Source of the DNA: Treponema sp. UBA2869
GTDB taxonomy: Bacteria > Spirochaetota > Spirochaetia > Treponematales > Treponemataceae
Direction: 5' to 3'
Assembly (NCBI GenBank): GCA_002350445.1
Contig: DEEV01000062.1
Span: forward strand, 36,679 to 47,249
DNA length: 10,571 nucleotides
Shown here: in pieces, positions 5,648 to 10,571 of the stretch
How positions within the stretch are numbered: the first letter of the stretch is position 1
Layout: each line of letters opens with the position of its first letter
Position numbers and translations under genes: made by a program
The notes under the pieces: model-generated
The model's database searches: none
What the model saw: only the letters and a program-made list of their open reading frames with translations
Told to the model about the DNA's origin: nothing

Positions 5648-7768
5648 ATGAATCTTTTATCTATAAATAATCTTGCAAAAATAGGACGCGAAAAACCGCT
5701 TTTTACAGAAGTTTCGTTTGGCATTCAGGAAGGCGAAAAGGCGGCTTTAATTGGCCGTAACGGAACCGGAAAATCTACCCTGCTTGCAACAATTGCAGGC
5801 GTTTTACAGCCAGATGAAGGAACAGTTGTTATCAATAAAGAAGCAGGCGTTTCTTACCTGCCGCAGACTCCATCATTTAATTCCGATGATACAATCCGCG
5901 AACACATATTTAAGAGTAAGTCTCCAAAACTCGAAGTAATCCGCGAGTACGAAGAAATTTGCGAAGAGATGGAAAAGAGTTCCGCGGTAGTTTCGCAACC
6001 TTCGACAGGCTCAGGAACCGCAACCACCGGACTTTCCTCCGGCCTGCAAAACCGTTATGAACAGATAATGCACAAAATGGACAGTGGCGATTTGTGGAAT
6101 TACGAAGCGCAAATCAGTTCTATTTTGAGCACACTCGGCATTACAGATATGAGCCGCCGCATGGGAGAACTTTCGGGCGGAATGTGCAAAAAAGTGGCGC
6201 TGGCGCAGGTTCTTGTAGAAGACACAAAGCTTTTGCTTTTGGATGAGCCAACAAACCACCTGGATATTACAACCATTTTCTGGCTTCAAAATTATTTGCA
6301 CGACACAAAGCGCGCCGTTTTGATGGTAACCCACGACCGCTGGTTTTTGGATGCCGTTTGCCACAACATTTACGAACTTGCCAGAAACCATCTTAAACTT
6401 TATATAGGAAACTACAGCCAGTACCTTGAAAAAAAAGAAACCGAAGCCGAAATTGAAGCCAACACTGAACGCCGCATAGAGTCCGTTCTGCGTTTTGAAC
6501 GCCAGTGGCTTTTGCGCGGGCCATGCGCACGCGGCACTAAAATTAAAGCCCGCATTCAGCGCGACGAGCAGCTTATAAACCGCGAAAAGTTCCAGGCAGA
6601 TAAAGGCTTTACTTTTGAAGTCAAAGGAAAGAGGCTCGGCGGTAAGGTCCTCGAGTTGCACGGGATTTCTAAGAATTATCCTAAGGGTTATATAGGGGAA
6701 GAAGGAGGGGGAAGTATCCCCCTCGCTCCAGCCACAGCGTCAGCGGTAGTTTCGACAGGCTCAACCACCGCTGCCACTGCGTCTTCCTCTACCCCCTCTG
6801 CGGGCTCAAACGCCGCCCGCAACGCCTGCTCAGACTTTCCGCCTGTCATAAAAAACTTCTCCTACATCTTCACAAAAGGCCAGAAAATCGGAATCTTTGG
6901 CGATAACGGTTCAGGAAAATCAACTTTCCTCAATATAATTACCGGAAATCTTGCACCGGACAGCGGAACGGTTGTCATTGGCGAAAATACAAAATTCGGC
7001 TATTACACGCAAAATCCGGTTTTTAAGGATACAAGCCTTACCGTCCTTGAATACATCAAAGAAACTGCCGAACACATGACGCTCAACAACGGTAAAAAAG
7101 AAGTAAGCGCGGCAAAATTTCTGGAAGAATTTGGCTTTGAAGGAAAAATTCAGCACAGCCCGGTAAGCACTTTAAGCGGCGGCGAACGCAAGCGTCTTTA
7201 CCTTGTGCGCCTGCTTCTGGAAAATCCGAACTTCCTCGTACTGGACGAACCAACCAACGACTTTGATATTTTTACAATGAATATTCTTGAACAGTTTCTG
7301 GAAGGCTATCAGGGCTGTCTTTTGCTAGTAAGCCACGACCGCTATTTTATGGACAAAACCGTAGACAGTCTTTTTATTATGGAAGAAGACGGAAACATCT
7401 CGGGTTTTGTTGGAAAATGTTCTGAATATATTGAGTACCGCGAAGAACAGAAGCAGGCGTTGCGGGCGGCGTCTGAGCCCGCAGAGGGGGTAGCGAAAGA
7501 CACCGCAGCGAAGCAAGGTGGCTGCAGCGAGGGGGAGACTTCCCCCGCCTCTACTCAAAAAAAGAAACTCTCTTTCAAAGAACAAAAAGAGTTTGAACAG
7601 TTGAACGAAGAAATTCCGGCGCTGGAAGCTGAACAGAAAGCGCTTGAACCAAAAATGGCCTCAAGTAATTTTGAAGAAGTGCGCGCTGCCGGCGAACGCT
7701 ACAAGGAAATTGAAGCTTTGCTGGAACAAAAATACCCGCGCTGGGAAGAACTTGCGGAACGTGCGTAA
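5648..7768 (+). CDS. ABC-F family ATPase, Uup/YfmR type, with repeat-derived insertions
   Basis: The product is 706 aa with no membrane segments: two ABC ATPase domains on one chain, a cytoplasmic ribosome-associated type. Domain 1 has Walker A GRNGTGKST (36-44), signature LSGGM (175-179, where LSGGQ/E is usual), Walker B LLLLDEPTNHLD (195-206) with E200, and switch H229. Domain 2 has GDNGSGKST (418-426), LSGGE (509-513), VLDEPTNDFD (531-540) with E534, and H563. The inter-domain arm contains WLLRGPCARGTKIKARIQR (287-305), matching the Uup/YfmR subgroup, and a charged coiled-coil C-terminal domain (about 639-705) begins LSFKEQKEFEQL, also as in that subgroup. Members bind the ribosomal E site and relieve elongation stalls, for example at proline runs. 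The protein is about 70 residues longer than usual because of low-complexity Ala/Ser/Thr/Gly segments at about 113-128, 354-395 and 602-633. All three coincide with DNA repeats and lie in loops or linkers outside the motifs. Confidence 0.94.
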   Translation: MNLLSINNLAKIGREKPLFTEVSFGIQEGEKAALIGRNGTGKSTLLATIAGVLQPDEGTVVINKEAGVSYLPQTPSFNSDDTIREHIFKSKSPKLEVIREYEEICEEMEKSSAVVSQPSTGSGTATTGLSSGLQNRYEQIMHKMDSGDLWNYEAQISSILSTLGITDMSRRMGELSGGMCKKVALAQVLVEDTKLLLLDEPTNHLDITTIFWLQNYLHDTKRAVLMVTHDRWFLDAVCHNIYELARNHLKLYIGNYSQYLEKKETEAEIEANTERRIESVLRFERQWLLRGPCARGTKIKARIQRDEQLINREKFQADKGFTFEVKGKRLGGKVLELHGISKNYPKGYIGEEGGGSIPLAPATASAVVSTGSTTAATASSSTPSAGSNAARNACSDFPPVIKNFSYIFTKGQKIGIFGDNGSGKSTFLNIITGNLAPDSGTVVIGENTKFGYYTQNPVFKDTSLTVLEYIKETAEHMTLNNGKKEVSAAKFLEEFGFEGKIQHSPVSTLSGGERKRLYLVRLLLENPNFLVLDEPTNDFDIFTMNILEQFLEGYQGCLLLVSHDRYFMDKTVDSLFIMEEDGNISGFVGKCSEYIEYREEQKQALRAASEPAEGVAKDTAAKQGGCSEGETSPASTQKKKLSFKEQKEFEQLNEEIPALEAEQKALEPKMASSNFEEVRAAGERYKEIEALLEQKYPRWEELAERA
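5984..6030 (+). repeat. Small repeat (core TTCGACAGGCTCA), copy 1, in frame within ABC-F gene
   Basis: This 47-nt segment starts GCGGTAGTTTCG and ends AACCACCGG, with near-complementary ends CGGTAGTT/AACCACCG. Its core TTCGACAGGCTCA (6001-6013) recurs exactly at 6751-6763. It encodes the Ser/Thr/Gly-rich residues 113-128, placed between the first-domain Walker A region and signature motif, where the relatives I recall have no such stretch. Compared with copy 2 it has about 18 extra bases, split on either side of the core. It is more GC-rich than the surrounding gene, which suggests insertion of a mobile or amplified repeat that preserved the reading frame. Confidence 0.6.
6707..6830 (+). repeat. 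Composite repeat element, forward copy, in frame within ABC-F gene
   Basis: This 124-bp GC-rich element is bounded on the left by a hairpin GGGGGA-AGTA-TCCCCC (6707-6722) and carries near its right end a hairpin GCGGGC/GCCCGC (6800-6805/6815-6820). Its left 29 nt (6707-6735) match the reverse complement of 7518-7546 with two mismatches. Its right 42 nt (6789-6830) match the reverse complement of 7452-7493 with one mismatch. The middle contains a smaller nested repeat at 6741-6773. It encodes residues 354-395 (low-complexity Ala/Ser/Thr), falling in the loop between the first strands of the second ATPase domain, before GQKIGIFGDN. No stop codon arises in frame. Confidence 0.78.
6741..6773 (+). 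repeat. Small repeat (core TTCGACAGGCTCA), copy 2, nested inside the composite element
   Basis: A 33-nt stem-loop has arms CAGCGGTAGTT (6741-6751) and AACCACCGCTG (6763-6773), complementary with one mismatch, around an 11-nt loop. It shares the 13-nt core with copy 1 at 6001-6013. The other copy of the composite element (7452-7546) lacks it, and removing these 33 bases makes the two composite copies almost equal in length, so it looks like a repeat inserted into a repeat. Confidence 0.62.
7452..7546 (-). repeat. Composite repeat element, inverted copy, in frame within ABC-F gene
   Basis: This 95-bp segment is the reverse complement of the element at 6707-6830 apart from the middle. The left 42 nt (7452-7493) and the right 29 nt (7518-7546) match at 41/42 and 27/29 positions, while the central 24 nt (7494-7517) replace the 53-nt middle of the forward copy. 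Both terminal hairpins are kept: GCGGGC/GCCCGC (7462-7467/7477-7482) and GGGGGA-GACT-TCCCCC (7531-7546). It encodes residues 602-633, an Ala/Glu/Gly-rich linker between the second ATPase domain and the C-terminal coiled coil. The same element is thus translated from both of its strands in one protein. Confidence 0.78.
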
Positions 7769-7805
7769 AAAATCTGCGCCCGAATAATAAAATAATAAAA
7801 AGCAA

Positions 7806-7841
7806 TTTACACGCGACGACATTTTTCATATAATGAAAGCA
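7806..7841 (+). promoter_or_regulatory. Strong predicted sigma70 promoter of the Phe leader and DAHP synthase/PDT gene
   Basis: A -35 box TTTACA (7806-7811, one mismatch from TTGACA), an exact 17-bp spacer and a perfect -10 box TATAAT (7829-7834) form the best promoter match in the window. The expected +1 is an A at about 7841, the first base of the leader-peptide ATG. It lies 38 nt after the ABC-F stop codon. No clear intrinsic terminator for the ABC-F transcript is visible in 7769-7805, so some read-through into this unit is possible. Confidence 0.7.
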
Positions 7842-7900
7842 TGAGAAATAAACAAAATTTTGTCTTTAAATTCTCATTTTTCCTCTCTTTTTTCGCCTAA
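7841..7900 (+). CDS. Phenylalanine-rich leader peptide (attenuator peptide), 19 codons
   Basis: This small ORF encodes MRNKQNFVFKFSFFLSFFA and then TAA. Seven of 19 codons are Phe (residues 7, 9, 11, 13, 14, 17, 18), including two FF pairs, as in the E. coli leaders of pheA and pheST. It lies 102 nt before the start of a gene for phenylalanine synthesis and just downstream of a strong promoter. Ribosome stalling at these codons when Phe-tRNA is scarce is the known mode of action of such leaders. The predicted +1 falls on the ATG itself and there is no Shine-Dalgarno sequence, so translation may start leaderlessly. The AT-rich context alone would favour Phe and Lys codons, but the position, density and stop placement in a hairpin argue for a real leader. 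Confidence 0.75.
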   Translation: MRNKQNFVFKFSFFLSFFA

Positions 7901-7950
7901 GGGCGAGCATATTTCTTTTTTTTGTGCAATGCGCTTTTAGCCGTGCACGG
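7893..7950 (+). promoter_or_regulatory. Putative attenuator structures after the Phe leader
   Basis: TCGCC (7893-7897) and GGCGA (7902-7906) form a 5-bp stem whose loop TAAG contains the leader stop codon. It is followed 5 nt later by TTTC and eight T residues (7912-7923), resembling a weak intrinsic terminator. Further on GTGCA (7924-7928) can pair with TGCAC (7944-7948). A competing stem, GC-GA-GCAT (7903-7910) with ATGCGC (7929-7934), would disrupt the first hairpin. Upstream, ATGAGAA (7841-7847) pairs with TTCTCAT (7871-7877) across the leader ORF. These alternatives resemble an attenuator, but the order does not match the classical three-stem scheme. The rest of the 7769-8002 gap is AT-rich spacer leading to a GGAG Shine-Dalgarno sequence at 7993-7996. 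Confidence 0.45.
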
Positions 7951-8002
7951 TAACCAATCAAAATCAAACTTAAAAAACTCTAAAAACTAACTGGAGAAAA
8001 AT

Positions 8003-9943
8003 ATGGTAATTGTTTTAAAAAATGATATAACTGAAAGCGAAAAGTCGAACCTGAAAAATCTTCTTGCTTCTAAAAATTTTAAGCTGAATGAAGTTCCGGG
8101 CGAAGAATCAACTATTATTGCGGCTGTTGGAAAACTTGCTATGGATTTCCGCGAAGTTGAAGTTCTTCCGGGTGTTGACCACGTTGTTCCAATTTCTAAG
8201 CCTTACAAAATGGCAAGCCGTGAATACAAGGCTGAAGATTCTATTGTTGAAATTCCAAACAACCGCGGCCAGATTATCCGTGTTGGTGGCAAACGCATTG
8301 TTTCCATTGCAGGTCCATGCGCTGTTGAAAGCCGCGAACAGATGATGGAAATTGCAGCCGCTGTTGCCGAAAGCGGAGCAGTTATGTTACGCGGCGGTGC
8401 ATACAAGCCAAGAACTTCGCCCTACAGCTTTCAGGGGCTTGGCGAAGAAGGTCTTAAATATTTAAAGGAAGCGGGTGATGCCTATGGGCTTCCGGTTGTT
8501 ACAGAAATTGTTGCTGCAGAAAATATTCCTGTAATGAAAGATTATGTTGACGTTTACCAGGTTGGTGCGCGCAACATGCAGAATTTTGAACTTTTGAAAA
8601 AGCTTGGTGCGCTTGGCAAGCCTGTAATTCTTAAACGCGGTCTTTGCGCAACTATTGAAGAATGGCTTATGTCTGCCGAATATCTTCTTTCTTCTGGAAC
8701 TGACAAAGTTATTCTTTGCGAACGTGGAATCAGGACTTATGAGCGCGCAACAAGAAACACGCTTGATTTAAGTGCCGTTCCTATTTTGCGCGGAATGACT
8801 CACCTTCCAATTATTGTTGATCCAAGCCACGCTGTTGGTATCCGCGACAAAATTCCTCCAATGGGTCTTGCCGCAATTGCTGGCGGTGCCGACGGAATTA
8901 TTGTTGAAGTTCATAATCATCCGGAAAAAGCACTTTCTGACGGACCTCAGTCGCTGTACCCTGAACAGTTTGACAAATTGATGAAGGATATTATTTGTCT
9001 TGCCCCGGTTATTGGAAAAGAAGTTGCGCGTATCAGAGATGATAAGCCTGTTGCAAAGAGCAGCAAAACTGCAAGAAAAGCGGCTGAAGGCGGAATTAAA
9101 TGTGCATTCAACGGCGAAAAAGGCGCTTACGCAGAAATGGCTGTTGAAAACTATTTTGAAACAAAGGCGCAGGCTGTTCCTGTAAGTGATTTTAATCAGA
9201 TTTTCCAGGAAGTTCTGGACGGCAAGGTTGATTTTGGTATGGTTCCTATTGAAAACAGCACGGCCGGCTCTGTTTATCAGAATTATGATAATCTTACCCG
9301 CTATGATGACATTTCGATTGTTGGTGCAATTTCAATGAAAATTCAGCATGCGCTTCTTGCCCCGAAAGGCGCCACAATTGAAACTATCAAAAACGTTTAT
9401 TCACACCCGCAGGGACTTTACCAGTGTACAAACTTTTTGCGCAATTATAACTGGAAGCAGATTGATACTGTTTCTACTGCAACAGGCGCTATGCTCGTAA
9501 GCGAAAAAGCTTCTATAGAAAATGCTGCAATTGCAAATGCGCGCAATTCAAAAATCTATAATCTTGAAGTATTAAAAGATGATATAGAAGATAATCCGCA
9601 CAATTTTACCCGCTTTGTAATTATTGCGGCAAATCATGTTGAAAATAAAGAATTGCTCAAAGCACTAAAAGACGGAAAACCAAACCGCGCTTCTTTTGTA
9701 TTTACAACTAAAAATGAACCTGGTGCACTTTACGACTGCCTTGGAATTTTTAAGGAACACGGACTTAACCTGAATCGTCTTGAATCACGACCAATTCCGG
9801 GAACTCCATGGAGCTACCGTTTCTTTGCAGATGCCGCAATCAGCGAAACAGAAAGAAATCCTGAAAAAGCAATTGAAGAATTTACAAAATGCTTTAAGGG
9901 CGTTGCAGGAGAAATAAGACTTCTGGGACTTTACAGAGAATAG
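8003..9943 (+). CDS. aroF-pheA: Bifunctional DAHP synthase (type I-beta) / prephenate dehydratase with ACT domain
   Basis: The product is 646 aa and cytoplasmic. Residues 1-68 form a small ferredoxin-like N-terminal domain and about 75-345 a type I-beta DAHP synthase barrel, together resembling the Thermotoga enzyme. The metal ligands are all present: C106 (GPCAVES), H276 (DPSHAVG), E302 (VEVHNHP) and D313 (SDGPQSL), each offset by four from the Thermotoga numbering. A Lys/Ala-rich linker (about 346-364) leads to prephenate dehydratase (365-541), with substrate motifs PIENSTAGSV and catalytic NFTRF (T536). The C-terminal ACT domain (about 562-646) has the Phe-binding motifs GALYD (574-578) and ESRP (594-597). 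It joins phosphoenolpyruvate and erythrose 4-phosphate at the start of the shikimate pathway and converts prephenate to phenylpyruvate near its end. No chorismate mutase domain is present. Start: GGAG at 7993-7996, 6 nt from ATG. Control by Phe is likely both through ACT and through the upstream leader peptide. Confidence 0.96.
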   Translation: MVIVLKNDITESEKSNLKNLLASKNFKLNEVPGEESTIIAAVGKLAMDFREVEVLPGVDHVVPISKPYKMASREYKAEDSIVEIPNNRGQIIRVGGKRIVSIAGPCAVESREQMMEIAAAVAESGAVMLRGGAYKPRTSPYSFQGLGEEGLKYLKEAGDAYGLPVVTEIVAAENIPVMKDYVDVYQVGARNMQNFELLKKLGALGKPVILKRGLCATIEEWLMSAEYLLSSGTDKVILCERGIRTYERATRNTLDLSAVPILRGMTHLPIIVDPSHAVGIRDKIPPMGLAAIAGGADGIIVEVHNHPEKALSDGPQSLYPEQFDKLMKDIICLAPVIGKEVARIRDDKPVAKSSKTARKAAEGGIKCAFNGEKGAYAEMAVENYFETKAQAVPVSDFNQIFQEVLDGKVDFGMVPIENSTAGSVYQNYDNLTRYDDISIVGAISMKIQHALLAPKGATIETIKNVYSHPQGLYQCTNFLRNYNWKQIDTVSTATGAMLVSEKASIENAAIANARNSKIYNLEVLKDDIEDNPHNFTRFVIIAANHVENKELLKALKDGKPNRASFVFTTKNEPGALYDCLGIFKEHGLNLNRLESRPIPGTPWSYRFFADAAISETERNPEKAIEEFTKCFKGVAGEIRLLGLYRE

Positions 9944-9949
9944 GCTTAA

Positions 9950-9971
9950 GGCTGGGAAAGTTTTTCCTGCC
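9950..9971 (+). other. Small stem-loop just after the DAHP synthase/PDT stop codon
   Basis: GGC-T-GGGAAA (9950-9959) pairs with TTTCC-T-GCC (9963-9971), with a bulged T and one G-U, over a 3-nt loop, starting 7 nt after the stop codon. No T-run follows it, so the true terminator is the next hairpin (9989-10033). It may protect the mRNA 3' end. Confidence 0.3.
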
Positions 9972-9988
9972 TGGCAAACTTAAAATGC

Positions 9989-10033
9989 ACGCGGGCGGCA
10001 ACAGGCTTTGGTCACTGCTGTCCGCGTTTTTTT
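9989..10033 (+). terminator. Intrinsic terminator of the DAHP synthase/PDT transcript
   Basis: ACGCGGGCGGCA (9989-10000) pairs with TGCTGTCCGCGT (10016-10027) as an uninterrupted 12-bp stem with two G-U pairs, over a 15-nt loop. It is followed at once by seven T residues (10027-10033). It lies 45 nt after the stop codon. In the opposite direction only a short T-run (near 9981-9984) follows the hairpin, so it would terminate the leftward AAA+ gene poorly if at all. Confidence 0.82.
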
Positions 10034-10055
10034 ATTTCGCATTACATTTCGAATT

Positions 10056-10571
10056 TTACATTTCGCGGATTGCCTGTCTTACATCTTCCAGCGTAAAAGC
10101 CTGCTGCCGGAGAGTGGCAAGCAGTGCCGCTTTATTTAAAACTGATTCAATTTTAGCGCAAGAAAAATGGTCAAACATCTTTGCAAGTACAGAAATTGTA
10201 CATTCAGGGGCAGGATTTTTTCCTCGGGAATACATTTCTACAAGCTGTTCACGAGCCTGTGTATCCGGATAAGGAACTGAAAATTTTGCATCAAAACGGC
10301 CCGGACGTATAAGCGCCGGGTCTAATGCCTGAATGCTGTTTGTTGCCGCAAGTACAAGAATGCCCTTTGACGGCTCAAAACCATCCAGTTCATTTAGAAG
10401 CGCAGTTACAATGCGGGTATTTTCTGTTTCTATTGCAGAACCTGAATAATTTCTTCTTGTTCCAATTCCGTCAAATTCATCTATAAAAACAATACACGGT
10501 GCGCGGCGTCTTGCCTTCCGGAAAAGCAGCTTTACTTTTAAAGGCCCAATTGCCATAAACATGCTTTCAAA
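10056..10571 (-). CDS. FtsH-like AAA+ ATPase, 3' part of gene, without a peptidase domain
   Basis: The reading frame runs off the right edge (FES precedes the first internal Met), leaving 171 residues; the Walker A region and N-terminus are outside the window. Visible in order are the pore-loop segment FESMFMAIG (1-9, like FVEMFVGVG of FtsH), Walker B CIVFIDEFD (26-34), sensor-1 N78 in AATN, and the second-region-of-homology arginine fingers R89 and R92 in ALIRPGRFD. The alpha-helical lid follows, with SCAKIESVLNKAALLA (137-152). The protein stops at VRQAIREM, exactly where FtsH would continue into its zinc protease domain, and no HExxH is present. It is therefore a standalone AAA+ remodelling ATPase of the FtsH/classical clade rather than FtsH itself, unless the gene is split. 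It is convergent with the DAHP synthase/PDT gene (112-nt gap). Substrate and location are unknown, since the N-terminal domain is not visible. Confidence 0.85.
   Translation of the reverse strand, partial: FESMFMAIGPLKVKLLFRKARRRAPCIVFIDEFDGIGTRRNYSGSAIETENTRIVTALLNELDGFEPSKGILVLAATNSIQALDPALIRPGRFDAKFSVPYPDTQAREQLVEMYSRGKNPAPECTISVLAKMFDHFSCAKIESVLNKAALLATLRQQAFTLEDVRQAIREM

Noticed and set aside
6011..6661. 216-codon open frame on the minus strand inside the ABC-F gene
   Set aside because: It lies wholly opposite a well-conserved ATPase domain, has no recognisable domain and no ribosome binding site, and is explained as an antisense shadow.
7769..7840. Terminator for the ABC-F gene
   Set aside because: No hairpin followed by a T-run is visible in this stretch; it holds only AT-rich spacer and the promoter of the next unit.
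7941..7950. Perfect 10-bp palindrome CCGTGCACGG in the Phe leader region
   Set aside because: Considered as an operator, but it lies about 100 nt downstream of the predicted transcript start and its bases are better explained as the 3' arm of the GTGCA/TGCAC leader stem.
10056..10571. Full FtsH protease
   Set aside because: No HExxH or M41 domain follows the AAA+ lid; the gene ends at VRQAIREM.
1..10571. CRISPR array, tRNA or rRNA, insertion sequence, toxin-antitoxin or phage defence cassette
   Set aside because: No regularly spaced direct repeats, tRNA-like cloverleafs, transposase motifs or paired small ORFs were seen; the nuclease has a signal peptide and no adjacent immunity gene, so a defence or toxin role is not supported.

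Overview
The window is AT-rich bacterial chromosomal DNA from a diderm (Gram-negative-type) organism. Several products carry signal peptides for export to a periplasm. The gene content and base composition (an M16 peptidase pair, an exported NUC1-type nuclease, a type I-beta DAHP synthase fused to prephenate dehydratase, many GAA/AAA/CTT codons) make me think of a host-associated spirochete such as a rumen or gut Treponema. That is inference from memory; no rRNA or other marker gene is present to prove it.

Layout. The left edge holds the 3' end of a dihydrofolate reductase gene (+), which runs tail-to-tail into, and overlaps by 35 nt, a leftward block of four genes. In transcription order these are a zinc-ligand M16 peptidase subunit (5455-3977), a catalytically dead M16 partner (3932-2436), a DRGH-type DNA/RNA non-specific endonuclease (2375-1452) and a CDF cation exporter with a Mn-type NDDD site (1427-252). 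The block has a promoter in the divergent intergenic region (-10 at 5520-5525). A second, near-consensus promoter lies directly before the nuclease.

On the right, reading rightward, are an ABC-F ATPase of the Uup/YfmR type (5648-7768) and then a biosynthetic unit: a strong promoter, a 19-codon leader peptide with seven Phe codons, and a DAHP synthase/prephenate dehydratase fusion (8003-9943) closed by a strong intrinsic terminator (9989-10033). The right edge holds the 3' part of a leftward FtsH-like AAA+ ATPase gene that ends without a peptidase domain.

How the parts fit. The fusion enzyme catalyses the entry step of the shikimate pathway and the prephenate-to-phenylpyruvate step. It ends in an ACT domain with Phe-binding motifs and is preceded by a Phe-rich leader ORF, so Phe control is indicated both on the protein and on transcription or translation of the gene. 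The two M16 proteins look like complementary halves of one periplasmic protease: one has the zinc site, the other has the conserved Arg/Tyr pair.

Most notable features. (1) The phenylalanine leader peptide, whose promoter predicts a transcript starting at the leader ATG. (2) Repeat elements inserted in frame into the ABC-F gene: two copies of an approximately 95-124 bp element in opposite orientations, one carrying a smaller nested repeat that also occurs separately earlier in the same gene. No tRNA, rRNA, CRISPR array, IS element or attachment site was seen.
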